Virus record (IMG/VR): IMGVR_UViG_3300037606_000126
Span: 1-30,743 of that record
DNA length: 30,743 bases
Strand: one strand, 5' to 3'
From: a virus
Shown here: positions 6,170 to 15,500 of the stretch, piece after piece
Numbering within the stretch: the stretch's first letter is position 1
How the letters are laid out: every line of letters begins with the position of its first letter
Program-made: the position numbers and the translations under genes
Notes under the pieces: model-generated
Told to the model about the DNA's origin: nothing
The model's database searches: none
Seen by the model: only the letters and a program-made list of their open reading frames with translations

Positions 6170-7705
6170 ATGCAGATCATCGACAATAAGGCGCTTGTAT
6201 TGCGCCTCAAGAACCCGTCGCGCGTATTGGAAGCCATCGCTGACAGCAAACAGGTTGACGCAAACACTGTCGCCATCAAGTGGGGCGTAGAGCAGGCGCA
6301 GACACTACGCTCTCTCAACTTCGATGCGCCCTCGCCGATCGAGCGCCGCTATGACTGGCCGGGCAAGTTCAAGCCCATGTCTCACCAGCGCGAGACGGCT
6401 GCGTTCTTCACCCTGCACAAGAAGGCGTTTTGCTTCAGTGACCCGGGCGTCGGCAAGACAGCGAGCGCGATCTGGGCCGCCGACTTCCTGATGAAGCAGG
6501 GGCTGATAAAACGTGTTCTGGTCATCTGTCCGGTGTCGATCATGGACGCCGCATGGCGCAACGATCTGTTCACCTTTGCCATGCACCGGCGGGTCGACGT
6601 AGCCTACGGCGCGGCGGCCAAGCGCAAGAAGATCATCAACAGCGACGCCGAGTTCGTCATCATCAATTACGATGGCGTGAAGGTCTCGTTCGACGATCTG
6701 GCTGCTGGCAGCTTCGATCTCATTATCGTCGATGAGTGTAGTGCATACCAGAACGCCCAGACAGCCCGCTGGAAGACGCTGAACAAGCTTGCTGGGCCGG
6801 ACACATGGTTGTGGATGATGACAGGCACGCCCGCCGCCCAAGGTCCAGACATGGCCTACGGCTTGGCCAAGCTGGTGAACCCGCAAGGGGTGCCGCGGTT
6901 CTTCTCTGCGTTTCAGGACATGGTGATGCGCAAGATCAGCAACTTTAAGTGGGCTCCCAAGGAGAACGCCGCCGATACCGTTCACCGCGTTCTGCAACCG
7001 GCCATCCGCCACACCAAGGCCGAGTGCCTCGATCTGCCCGACATTGTCTACGTGTCGCGCGCTGTCGAGATGACAGCACAGCAGAAGAAGTTCTACGGCA
7101 AGATGCGCAAGGACTTGCTGCTGGAAGCGGCTGGCGAGAACGTGACCGCTGGCACCGCCGCCGTGGCTATGACCAAGCTCCTGCAGATCAGCTCTGGCTC
7201 CGTCTACACCGACGACAAGAACGAGCTGCGGTTCGACATCGGCACCCGCTACAAGGTGCTCATGGAAGTGCTGGCCGAGACGTCCAACAAGGTCATCGTG
7301 TTCGTGCCGTTCCGCAGTGCAATCGACATGCTGTCCGAGAAGCTTCGGACCGACAACATCTCCTGCGAGGTCATCAGCGGTTCCGTCGCGGCGAGTGCCC
7401 GCACCGACATCTTCAAGGCGTTCCAAGAGCAGACCAACCCGCGCGTGCTGGTGGTGCAGCCACAGGCGGCCGCCCACGGCGTGACACTCACCGCCGCCGA
7501 CACAATCGTGTGGTGGGGCCCGACAGCGTCGCTGGAGATCTACGAGCAGGCCAACGCCCGCATCCACCGCAAGGGGCAGGTCAACAAGTGCACAATCGTT
7601 CAGCTCGTCGGTTCACCAATGGAAGAACGTGTCTACAAGCTGCTTGACGGCAAGATGGACCTCCACAGACAAGTTATAGATCTTTACAAGGTTGCGCTTG
7701 ACTAG
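6170..7705 (+). CDS. SNF2-type superfamily 2 DNA helicase/translocase
   Basis: A 511-residue ATP-dependent DNA translocase. It shows a Q-like region MSHQRET (70-76), Walker A DPGVGKT (91-97), motif Ia ICPVSIMDAAWR (119-130), motif II VDECS (187-191) in place of DEAH, motif III MTGTPAAQ (217-224), motif V AAHGVTLTAADTIVWW and motif VI QANARIHRKGQ (460-470). The last pattern, with IHRKGQ, is typical of the SNF2 branch. The N-terminal 65 residues precede the helicase core and have no recognised domain. Phage relatives are thought to remodel DNA-protein complexes or drive branch migration in replication and recombination. It starts after an AGGAGA site that directly follows a hairpin. It is the last gene before a 53-nt gap, where a new promoter may lie. 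Confidence 0.92.
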   Translation: MQIIDNKALVLRLKNPSRVLEAIADSKQVDANTVAIKWGVEQAQTLRSLNFDAPSPIERRYDWPGKFKPMSHQRETAAFFTLHKKAFCFSDPGVGKTASAIWAADFLMKQGLIKRVLVICPVSIMDAAWRNDLFTFAMHRRVDVAYGAAAKRKKIINSDAEFVIINYDGVKVSFDDLAAGSFDLIIVDECSAYQNAQTARWKTLNKLAGPDTWLWMMTGTPAAQGPDMAYGLAKLVNPQGVPRFFSAFQDMVMRKISNFKWAPKENAADTVHRVLQPAIRHTKAECLDLPDIVYVSRAVEMTAQQKKFYGKMRKDLLLEAAGENVTAGTAAVAMTKLLQISSGSVYTDDKNELRFDIGTRYKVLMEVLAETSNKVIVFVPFRSAIDMLSEKLRTDNISCEVISGSVAASARTDIFKAFQEQTNPRVLVVQPQAAAHGVTLTAADTIVWWGPTASLEIYEQANARIHRKGQVNKCTIVQLVGSPMEERVYKLLDGKMDLHRQVIDLYKVALD

Positions 7706-7724
7706 GCGAGCGAGACGATATAAG
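7698..7724 (+). promoter_or_regulatory. Possible sigma70-like promoter
   Basis: TTGACT (7698-7703) and TATAAG (7719-7724) resemble -35 and -10 boxes but are separated by 15 bp rather than the preferred 17. They fall at the end of the helicase gene and in the 53-nt gap before the next start, one of the few noncoding gaps in this block. It could restart transcription of the coiled-coil, HTH, SSB-like and primase genes. Weak evidence. Confidence 0.25.
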
Positions 7725-7758
7725 AATAGGCAAAACAACACCAAAGGAGAGCGATACT

Positions 7759-8151
7759 ATGACTGATACCCCGATCGAGAAGCTGACCCGTGTCTACATC
7801 AAGATGCGCGATGCGAAGGCCAAACTGGCCGCCGAGTTCAAGGAGAAAGAAGACAGCTTGAACGCCCAGATGGATCAGGTGAAAGCCGCCCTGCTGGATT
7901 ACTGCAAGGAGCATGAAGTGGAGAGCGTGCGCACTGCATCGGGTCTGGTTTACCGCAGCAAGAAAACGCGGTACTGGACCAGCGATTGGGAAGCCATGCA
8001 CCGGTTTGTTGTTGAGAACAACGTGCCGGAGTTTCTTGAGAAGCGCTTGAACCAGACAGTGGTCAAGACGTTCCTTGAGGAGAACCCTGAAACCGTACCG
8101 CCGGGCATCAACGCCGACTCGGAGTACACAATTACCGTGAGGAAAGCATGA
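7759..8151 (+). CDS. Coiled-coil phage protein of unknown function
   Basis: A 130-residue protein starting after CAAAGGAGAG. Residues about 5-55 form a charged amphipathic helix (KLTRVYIKMRDAKAKLAAEF and onward to LLDYCKEHEV) likely to be a coiled coil. The second half (VESVRTASGLVYRSKKTRYW, then EFLEKRLNQTVVKTFLEENP and a final GINADSEYTITVRK) looks like a small alpha/beta domain ending in a beta strand. The layout recalls Gam-like or Gp157-like phage proteins that bind DNA ends or inhibit host nucleases, but I see no decisive motif. Its end overlaps the next gene's ATG (ATGA), so the two are coupled. Its location inside the replication block supports a DNA-related role. Confidence 0.7.
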   Translation: MTDTPIEKLTRVYIKMRDAKAKLAAEFKEKEDSLNAQMDQVKAALLDYCKEHEVESVRTASGLVYRSKKTRYWTSDWEAMHRFVVENNVPEFLEKRLNQTVVKTFLEENPETVPPGINADSEYTITVRKA

Positions 8152-8429
8152 GTGCTACCAAATACGTGACGACTGCCGAGCTGGCAGCGCACTTCAACGT
8201 CTCCAACGCCACCATTATGGCGATGATGAAATCCGGGGAAATCCCCTCCGGCACGTTCATGCGGCTTGGCCGCGTGTTCCGCTATGATCTGGAAAAGATC
8301 GAGCAAGCGCTCTTGACGAAAGGCACCCCAGTCGATGAAGCTGAGGATTCCCCGCAAGAGCCCGCACTTGTGCAGTACGAGTTCGATCTCGGTGAAGACG
8401 ATACCACAGAAGAAAACCCATACGCTTAA
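8148..8429 (+). CDS. Excisionase-like HTH DNA-binding protein with acidic tail
   Basis: A 93-residue protein. Residues 5-55 match the winged HTH of excisionase and MerR-like families: YVTTAELAAHFNVSNATIMAMM (helix-turn-helix), then SGEIPSG and MRLGRVFRYDLEKIEQAL (wing and following helix). Residues 60-93 are a strongly acidic tail rich in D and E (DLGEDDTTEENPYA). The acidic tail could contact a partner or mimic DNA charge. No integrase is present in the window, so excision is not implied; a transcription or replication-initiation role is as likely. It is coupled to the preceding gene by a 4-nt overlap. Confidence 0.72.
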   Translation: MSATKYVTTAELAAHFNVSNATIMAMMKSGEIPSGTFMRLGRVFRYDLEKIEQALLTKGTPVDEAEDSPQEPALVQYEFDLGEDDTTEENPYA

Positions 8430-8440
8430 GGAGAACCAGC

Positions 8441-9343
8441 GTGAGCAACCTCGATATCTTTAAGGGCAACGCCCTCGTAAACAGCGACCTGTTCAAATCC
8501 TTGCTGGACATGAACAAGAAAATGGCCGGCGGTTCCGGCGCAGCCGGCAACCGGATCAGCATCCGCGGCGGAAAGTTCCGCATGATGGTGGATGGCGAGC
8601 AGGTATCGGTCAGTAAGTCTGACACCATGAACATGGTGATCCTGAACGCGGCCGACGTGGCGCGCACCTATTATGAAGGTGCGTTTGATCCTGAGAAAAT
8701 GACGCCACCTAAGTGCTGGTCGCTCGATACCCGTGCGCCGGCCAACGAAGTGCCAGAAGAAGACCGCATGGCGTCGCGCTGTGCCGACTGCCCGATGAAC
8801 GTCAAGGGTTCCGGTCAAGGCGAGAGCCGCGCGTGCCGTTTCTCGCAGCGTCTGGCCGTGGCACTCGAGGGTGATCTGGAGACAGTCTATCAGCTGCAGC
8901 TGCCAGCTACATCGCTGTTCGGTGAGTCCAAGGGCAACGACATGGGCCTGCAGGCGTACATCAAGTTCCTGTCCGCGCACAACACACCTGTGATTGCGGT
9001 CATGACCGAGATGCGCTTCGACGAGAACGCCAACACGCCGAAGCTGTACTTCCGCCCTGTGCGGGGTCTGGAAGAAGCCGAGCTGCCTATTGTGCTCGCT
9101 GGCCGTGACAGCGACGAGGCCAAGAAGGCGATCACCTTCACCGTGTCGCAGACCGGCAAGGTCGAGAAGCCCAAGGCTGAGCCTAAGGCCGAGCCCAAGG
9201 CCGAGAAGCCCAAGGCCGCACCAAAGGTCGAGGACGACGAAGTGATCGAAGAACCGGAGAAGGTCTCCAAGGCCAAGGCAGAGACACCTGAGCCCAAAAC
9301 AGCTGACAAGCTGGCCTCTATTGTCGACGGTTGGGACGACTGA
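8441..9343 (+). CDS. Putative ssDNA-binding protein with four-cysteine motif and acidic C-tail
   Basis: A 300-residue protein that starts with GTG at 8441, chosen because TAAGGAGAACC lies at ideal spacing and no in-frame ATG is near. Residues about 35-230 form the folded part, with a possible zinc-binding set C92, C114, C117 and C132 (CADCP at 114-118, ACRF at 131-134). Residues about 233-290 are a lysine/proline/alanine/glutamate linker with repeated KAEPKAEPKAE. The end is acidic and aromatic (SIVDGWDD), like the partner-binding tip of many single-stranded DNA-binding proteins. Position between the HTH protein and the primase-helicase fits an SSB-like role. No OB-fold signature is obvious, so the assignment rests on architecture and context. 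Confidence 0.62.
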   Translation: MSNLDIFKGNALVNSDLFKSLLDMNKKMAGGSGAAGNRISIRGGKFRMMVDGEQVSVSKSDTMNMVILNAADVARTYYEGAFDPEKMTPPKCWSLDTRAPANEVPEEDRMASRCADCPMNVKGSGQGESRACRFSQRLAVALEGDLETVYQLQLPATSLFGESKGNDMGLQAYIKFLSAHNTPVIAVMTEMRFDENANTPKLYFRPVRGLEEAELPIVLAGRDSDEAKKAITFTVSQTGKVEKPKAEPKAEPKAEKPKAAPKVEDDEVIEEPEKVSKAKAETPEPKTADKLASIVDGWDD

Positions 9344-9360
9344 TCCACTACCATAACAAT

Positions 9361-9385
9361 GCAGCCTCGGGATAACCGGGGCTGC
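9361..9385 (+). promoter_or_regulatory. 25-nt strong hairpin upstream of primase-helicase gene
   Basis: The inverted repeat GCAGCCTCGG / CCGGGGCTGC (with one T-G wobble) forms a ten-pair stem around the loop GATAA in the 65-nt gap before the primase-helicase gene. It is followed by an A-rich stretch, not a T-run, so a classical rho-independent terminator is doubtful. Its core CCTCGGG-ATAAC resembles the hairpin at 6142-6158. It may attenuate transcription, stabilise mRNA ends or bind a protein. Confidence 0.5.
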
Positions 9386-9408
9386 TCACAATAAAAATAT
9401 GGTGGATC

Positions 9409-12258
9409 ATGGAGAACACAGCATTCCTGAAGCGGGTGCTCGCAGGTGGCGGGCAGTACTGCCTCTTGGGGTTACACCACAGCAGACCTAAGATACAAAA
9501 GTTTTTCTCGACGGTGGAGAAGGTCGTGCATGCTGCCGAGAACGCAGATGCCAACGGCTTTGACACCTATTTCGGCCTTGCCACGTTTGACGATGTGGGC
9601 GAGCGCAAGGCGGCCAACGCCCTGCAGATGTGCAGCCTGTTTCTGGATCTCGACTGCGGTGAGGGTAAAGAATACCCCGAGCAGGGCGAGGCGATTGCGG
9701 CACTGCGGGCTTTCTGCAAGACCGTCGGCATGCCCCGTCCCGTCATGGTCTCCAGCGGCTACGGTGTGCACGTGTACTGGCCTCTGTCCGAGGCGGTGTC
9801 GGTCGCCAACTGGAAGCCCGTGGCAGTCGCTCTCAAGCGCGCCTGCGCGGCCCATGGCCTGCACAGCGACCCCGGCGTGACGGCGGACGCGGCGCGCGTG
9901 CTGCGCATCCCGGGCACGAACAACCACAAGCGCGGCACAGTCGCGCCAGTTACCACGCTCGGCGTCTTCGATGGTGCGCCGCAGGACTTGTCTTGGTTTG
10001 CGGACTTGCTGAAGGCCGAGGCACCGGCCCCAGCGCTTTCGGCGTCGCTGTTCGGCAACGTGACCATGAAGCTCGAAGACGACCCTGTGATGCAGCGTCT
10101 GCTGCGCAACCGAGAGTCCTCGTTCAAGAAGATTCTGCAGAAGACCATGTCTGGTAGCGGGTGCGAGCAGCTGCGCTTTGCCGTCACCGAGCAGGCAGAT
10201 GTCGACGAGCCTATGTGGCGCGCGGCCCTGTCAATCGCCAAGTTCTGTGCTGACGGTGCAAAGGGTGCGCACATCGTGTCGCGAGAACACCCAGAGTACG
10301 ACGCCGAAAGCACCGAAGCCAAGCTGTCCGGCATCATGGGGCCCTACACCTGTGACACGTTTGACAGCACGCGGCCGGGGGTGTGTGGCAACTGCCCACT
10401 GCGCGGCAAGATCAAGTCACCTATTCAGATCGGTGGCATTATTGCTGAGGCAGAAACGGTTGAGGTTGAAGACGAGATCACAGGCGATCCGACCGTTGTT
10501 TACAAAGGTACGGTTAGCGATATACCCGTGTATCCGCTACCGTTTCACCGCGGCAAGCACGGGGGCATTTTCGTAAAGAACGAAGACGACGACGGCAACA
10601 GTGTCGACGTCGATATCTATCCGAACGATCTGTACTATACCAAGCGCGTGCTGGATCACGACCTTGGCGAGTGCGTTCTGGGCAAGCTGCACCTGCCCAA
10701 CGATACGGTGCGCGAGTTTCTGCTGCCGCTGGTCTCAGCCACGTCAAAAGAAGATTTACGCAAGGTCTTAGCAAAAAACGGCGTCGTTACCGGCGCAAAG
10801 AAATGGGATAGCCTGATGACATACACACAGAAATGGATCGAACAGCTGCAAACCACCACCGTGGCCGACACAGCACGCACGCAATTCGGCTGGTCCGACG
10901 ACAATATGACGTCCTACGTCATCGGTGATCGCGAGATCTTCGCCGACAAGGTTGGTTACAACCCCCCGTCAAGCAAGACGGCCTACCTGTTTCCCGCGAT
11001 GCGCCCCAAGGGCACTCTGGAGGGCTGGAAAGCGCAGGGCGAGTTCTACTCCCGCGACGGGCTCGAGCCCTATCAGTTTGTAGTGTGCCAAGCGCTTGCC
11101 GCGCCACTGATGCGGATGACACCGGTGCATGCCGCGATCTTCGACTTCTACAGTGACGGATCGGGTCACGGCAAATCCACGACGCAGAAGTTTGCAGCGT
11201 CGATTTACGGCGATCCCGGTGAACTCGTTGTGGGGGCCGAGGACACGCTGAATATGCGCATGAACCGGATGGAGGTGATGAAGGACGTCAACCTGCAGTT
11301 TGACGAGTTCACCGAGTTCCCCGCCGAGCACACATCAGCGTTGATTTACGGCGCCACCGGTGGTCGGCAGAAGGGGCGCATGTCCTCTGGGAGCAACGAG
11401 GAGCGGCACCGCGGCGACCCGTGGCACACCACGCTGACGTCGTCATCCAACTACTCGATGCTGGCCAAGGTGTACGCTGTCAAAGGCAAGCCTGAAGCCG
11501 AGGAGCAGCGCGTTCTGCGCTACCATGTGCAGCCCCACAACTTCACCGAGAAGACGGAGACTGACCTGTTCGCCAAGTCTATCGGCGAGCACCGGGGGCA
11601 TGCCATCGAAGTGTTTGTGCAGCACATCATGCGCGACCCTGCCACGGCCAAAGAGCTTCTGGAGAGCGTGCAGCGCAGACTTGATACAGCGTGTGGCCTC
11701 ACGATGCAGAACCGGTTCTGGTCTGTGCAGGGTGCGGTGACGATCACGGCCCTGATTTTGGCGCGCGAGGCGGGCCTGTTGACGTACGATCCGGCGAAGC
11801 TGTTCGACTGGGTGGTCAAGCTTATAAACGACAACCGGCGGGCCACGGTCGAAGCCAAGATATCCGTCGAGGCGCTTATCAACGACTTCGTGCATGAGAA
11901 CTACGGCAGCATCTTGTGGATCAAGAGCACTGACGATCTGCGCGGCGCGCACAACTCCAACGGCCTCGACAGTCTGGTGGTGCCGGAAATGCAGCCGAAG
12001 TTCAGGCTCGTTGCCCGCTACGAGACCGATGTTAAAATGATGTACATCGTGATGAAAGCGCTTAAGGTGTGGTGCGTCAAGCAACGGCTGAATTACGACT
12101 CAGTCGTGATGGAGCTGGCCGAAAAGATGAACGCCCGCAAGCAGAAGATGCGCATGTGCAAGGGCACCAAGATGAACCTGCCAGCGGCCACCGTGCTGGC
12201 GATCGACTGCGCGTCCATGGATTTACCGGAGACACCAGATGGAGGTTCTGCGACTTGA
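9409..12258 (+). CDS. Primase-polymerase fused to a P-loop replicative helicase
   Basis: A 949-residue two-part enzyme. The N-terminal part is an archaeo-eukaryotic-type primase: FLDLD (78-82, metal-binding DLD), SGYGVHVYW (116-124, catalytic histidine H121) and DAARVLRIPGTNN (160-172, nucleotide-binding arginines). A linker with C280, C315, C326 and C329 (GPYTC ... CGNCP) follows, resembling the cysteine-bearing module found after such primases. The C-terminal part has Walker A DGSGHGKST (583-591), Walker B LQFDEFTE (629-636) and a sensor-like TTLTSSSNYS (674-683), in the style of DUF927/superfamily 3-like helicases. It probably primes synthesis and unwinds the fork for the family B polymerase. 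The ATG at 9409 has only a weak upstream GGTGG. The gene ends 20 nt inside the next start. Confidence 0.88.
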   Translation: MENTAFLKRVLAGGGQYCLLGLHHSRPKIQKFFSTVEKVVHAAENADANGFDTYFGLATFDDVGERKAANALQMCSLFLDLDCGEGKEYPEQGEAIAALRAFCKTVGMPRPVMVSSGYGVHVYWPLSEAVSVANWKPVAVALKRACAAHGLHSDPGVTADAARVLRIPGTNNHKRGTVAPVTTLGVFDGAPQDLSWFADLLKAEAPAPALSASLFGNVTMKLEDDPVMQRLLRNRESSFKKILQKTMSGSGCEQLRFAVTEQADVDEPMWRAALSIAKFCADGAKGAHIVSREHPEYDAESTEAKLSGIMGPYTCDTFDSTRPGVCGNCPLRGKIKSPIQIGGIIAEAETVEVEDEITGDPTVVYKGTVSDIPVYPLPFHRGKHGGIFVKNEDDDGNSVDVDIYPNDLYYTKRVLDHDLGECVLGKLHLPNDTVREFLLPLVSATSKEDLRKVLAKNGVVTGAKKWDSLMTYTQKWIEQLQTTTVADTARTQFGWSDDNMTSYVIGDREIFADKVGYNPPSSKTAYLFPAMRPKGTLEGWKAQGEFYSRDGLEPYQFVVCQALAAPLMRMTPVHAAIFDFYSDGSGHGKSTTQKFAASIYGDPGELVVGAEDTLNMRMNRMEVMKDVNLQFDEFTEFPAEHTSALIYGATGGRQKGRMSSGSNEERHRGDPWHTTLTSSSNYSMLAKVYAVKGKPEAEEQRVLRYHVQPHNFTEKTETDLFAKSIGEHRGHAIEVFVQHIMRDPATAKELLESVQRRLDTACGLTMQNRFWSVQGAVTITALILAREAGLLTYDPAKLFDWVVKLINDNRRATVEAKISVEALINDFVHENYGSILWIKSTDDLRGAHNSNGLDSLVVPEMQPKFRLVARYETDVKMMYIVMKALKVWCVKQRLNYDSVVMELAEKMNARKQKMRMCKGTKMNLPAATVLAIDCASMDLPETPDGGSAT

Positions 12259-12460
12259 CGACATAGGGCCAGACGGGGTGCGCATGATTGTCGATTGGGA
12301 CAGGATGGGCACCTCGGACTCTGTGTTTGTGCCGTGCCTAAACGTCACGAAGGCGTTGAAGCAAATTCAGGCCATCTTCGACCGCCGCGGCTGGAAACTT
12401 CGCGTGCACGTGAGCGTCGAAAACCACATAATGGGGCTTCGCATCTGGCGAATCGCATGA
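12239..12460 (+). CDS. Small hypothetical protein, last gene of the rightward block
   Basis: A 73-residue protein whose ATG lies 20 nt inside the end of the primase-helicase gene, indicating coupling. It appears to be a small alpha/beta fold: strands around EVLRLDD and VRMIVDWD, a helix TKALKQIQAIFDRRG (about residues 37-51), then strands LRVHVSVEN and LRIWRI. No motif or family is recognised. Being the last gene before a strong terminator, and translated with the primase-helicase, it may be an accessory to it. Confidence that it is coding rests on tight packing and plausible protein composition. Confidence 0.55.
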   Translation: MEVLRLDDIGPDGVRMIVDWDRMGTSDSVFVPCLNVTKALKQIQAIFDRRGWKLRVHVSVENHIMGLRIWRIA

Positions 12461-12511
12461 TATGGTGACGCCATCGCACTTCCTGTTGGTTCTCCACCAA
12501 CCGCCTGACTG

Positions 12512-12539
12512 GCCCCGCACTTCGGTGCGGGGCTTTTTT
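12512..12539 (+). terminator. Rho-independent terminator of the rightward block
   Basis: A perfect nine-pair stem GCCCCGCAC / GTGCGGGGC (512-520 and 525-533) closed by the stable TTCG loop is followed by six Ts (12534-12539). It lies 51 nt after the last rightward gene. The last T is also the first base of the TCA that encodes the stop of the giant leftward gene. On the opposite strand no T-run follows the stem, so it should stop mainly rightward transcription, preventing read-through into the antisense of the late genes. Confidence 0.92.
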
Positions 12540-15500
12540 CATTCTAGGAGCGACGACCGGCTGTAGGCGTCCAGATACTCCTGCACGCGCGCACGGTTCC
12601 CCGGGGCTACATACAGGCCATGGCTTGTCTGTGCAGTGACCCGCTTTGACGCATCGTACGACTGCCGCAGTGTGCTGCGGTCGATACCGTTACGCGGGTT
12701 GCGCTGATTAAACTCTTGCACCTCGGCCATCAATTCCTGCACGGTGTCGAAGTCACCCTCGTCACGGGCCTTGTGGATCTTCTGCATCAAACGGCTTTTC
12801 TCCGTGTTGATCGCGTTATTGATCCGTGTGCCCAGAGAGTTCATCGACAGCTTCTGCTCGTAGGATGCTGGCATGAATCCGAACGCCTGTGCCGCGATGT
12901 GGAACGGTCCGATGTCATCCACCAGATCTCCGCGCCGCGTCTCAATACCCTCTTGCGCGAATCGCACCGACTTGAAGAAGTTGGCGATAGACGTTGGCAG
13001 TAGTCCCTCGACGCCACGCTGGATGTCTCCGTTTGCAATATCTTCGAACTGTCGACCCGAAGTGTACTTCAGAGCCATGCCAAGCACAGGGCCGCCGACA
13101 CCCTCGGCCACTTGGAACAGGGGCGCCGCGTCCTGCGAGGCAAAGCCGGGGCGATAGATGGCGCTGCCCGGACTGATCCGCTCGGAAATCTTCGTCCCCG
13201 TCATATAGTCAACAAGCCCGAAAGCGCCAGCTTCGCCGAGACTCATACGCACCTGCGATTTGAAGTCTGGCTCATCATCGTCAGCGATCAAGAGATCGTA
13301 GAGCCAACCCACTTGTTGGATCAGCGGCAGACCCATGGCTCCAGAGAACACCGCAAGCGATCCGAACATGCGCACGAGCTGGCGCCGCGCGATCTTTGCG
13401 TCCTCGGGGTCAGAGCTTCCCAAACCGCGAGAGGCTGTCTGTGCCAGCAGGTTCAGCATCGCCAGCGGGTGCCGCTTGAACATGTAGACCAGCGACATGA
13501 CGTTACCCTGCGAGGCCAAGGGGCCCGCCGCAGCGTAGATCGGACCGTTGGATTTCTCAGACACGTTGACGGCGCTTTCGGCCGCAGCTTGTGCCTGCTC
13601 GGGGGTGAAATTGAGAGTTCCGGCCTCCAACCTGTTTACAAAATCGCTGATCGACATATCCTGCCGCCCCATAAGATCTTGCAGCTCGAGGATATAGGCA
13701 GCGTTCAGCGCGGTCTCGCGGGAATACCGCTCGGCCTGATGCTGTAGAATACCGGTGGCGGCGGAGATCTTCTCAAACATTGTCGCCTGCTCGCCCAACA
13801 GCTCGTCTTGCATCAGAGACCGGTTAAACACGCCGTTCTTGCGCGCAAACTCGATCAACGGCGCCAGATAAGGCAGCGTGCTGTATTCCGTCGAGTGCTG
13901 CAGGATTGGCACCGAGGCGGTATCGGTCTCGATCTGCCCGTCAGGGCCGATGCGCTCGATGGTCCGCTCGCGGGACGCGCCGGTCAGGATTCGATGTGCC
14001 GCGCCGATTGCGCCCATCGCCCGCATGTCGCTGTATTTGCCAGCCAGCACTGGGTAGACGAACAGCGGGATCTGCGACAGCGTCACCAGAGCGGTCGACA
14101 CGTTGAAGCCCAGCGTCAGCATGTGTGTGCCGGCACCCAAGAAGCGCGACTTGTTTGACCGCACGTTGAAGGGGGCCTTGGTGTATCCCGTGAGCACTTC
14201 GGCGTACTGATTCGCTTCCGCCCGTTGGCGGCTCAGCTCTTCGACAGACACCCCTGCGGGGTTTGTCCCTTGAAAGGCAATGTTCTCGTCGTTTATGGCT
14301 TTCCGCACCGCTGCAAACTCGGCGCCGTACTGCAGGTCGGCCGTTTTCCGTGCGATCCGCATGGCGCTCTGGCGCATGTTCTTGAGCACGTCACCTGCAG
14401 CTTTTGGCTCGGAGATAGGTGTTGCATCGCCCCGGAAACCACGAATACCCTGACGCTTTTTGAAGGCGTTGATGAACGACGTTTCTGGGACCGAGTCCAG
14501 CATCAGGTTGATGATTTGCTGACGCACGTCATTGGTGGCACCCGTGGCCGGATCGACTGCCTGCGCCAGTGTCCCGGAGCTGTCGACAGCGTCTAGAACT
14601 CGGGACACAAACTCCAACGGCACTTCCTGCCGAGAAAACCCAGAGTTTCCGTCTTGGTAAGGCGTTATGTTGGTGACTTGGTTTGTTGCCGGCAAGGCTT
14701 GCAATGCTGCAATCGCAGACTGCCGTTCCCCTTCGCTTTCAAACGAGTGCTTAAACTGTTCCACCTGCGCCTGAGACATATCGACGGCACCGGTCACGGG
14801 GTCTGTGGAGATCGACAGCGGATCAATCGCAGAATAGGACAAGCGGAAAGGGCCGCTGCGCTCAAGGGCGAGGTACGGGTTCAGCAGCCGCTCCGACAAA
14901 ATCTTGTCGTAGATTATCCCAAAGATGCGGTCTTGTAGGGCCTTGTCTTTCGGCAGCAGCGTTTCAATCCGAGTGCGGATTGCGTCGATGTAGCCCTTGC
15001 CGACAGCGGGTTGCAGCTCCAGCATACGGCTGAACTCTTTCTGCAGATCTGCAGGCATGGAGAGCATCATATCTCGCACGCGTTTGTGGTCCGCGGTCGT
15101 CTCGGGGGATTCGTCGAACGCGCGCTTGGCTCGTGCGACGCGCGTTTGCCTACGTTCTGGTGACAGCGCTCTGTTATACGCCTGCAACGCCTTGTTGCGT
15201 TCAGTTTCGGCCTTGTACCGCTGCGACTCGACACGGCGCACAATGTTACCGTCCTTGTCCAGCACGTTGTACTGAAAAGAGTACCCCTCGTATGCGCTTG
15301 CGGGCTTGCGGGGATCGACCTGCAGACGGGTGGCCATGTAGGCTGCGTCATTGAAGGTGTCGACCAGCGGCTGCTGGCGCGCGTATTTGGACAGCACCTT
15401 TGCTGTCTCTTCGGTGGCGTTTACGACCAGCTCGGTCCCTTGGCTAATGGCCCGCTGGTGCTGGCCGATCAGGCCATGCACGCGCCGGGCGCTCGGGATG

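Noticed and set aside
6305-7567. A 420-residue - strand open frame opposite the SNF2 helicase
   Set aside because: The + strand shows all helicase motifs. The - strand translation is low-quality (H-, V- and G-rich) and typical of antisense in GC-rich DNA.
8148-8429. Excisionase as evidence of a temperate phage
   Set aside because: The HTH type is shared by many regulators, and no integrase, attachment site or repressor is visible in the window.
12487-12503. Six-pair hairpin GTTGGT/ACCAAC just upstream of the terminator
   Set aside because: Short, AT-closed and without a T-run. It is likely incidental beside the strong TTCG hairpin.
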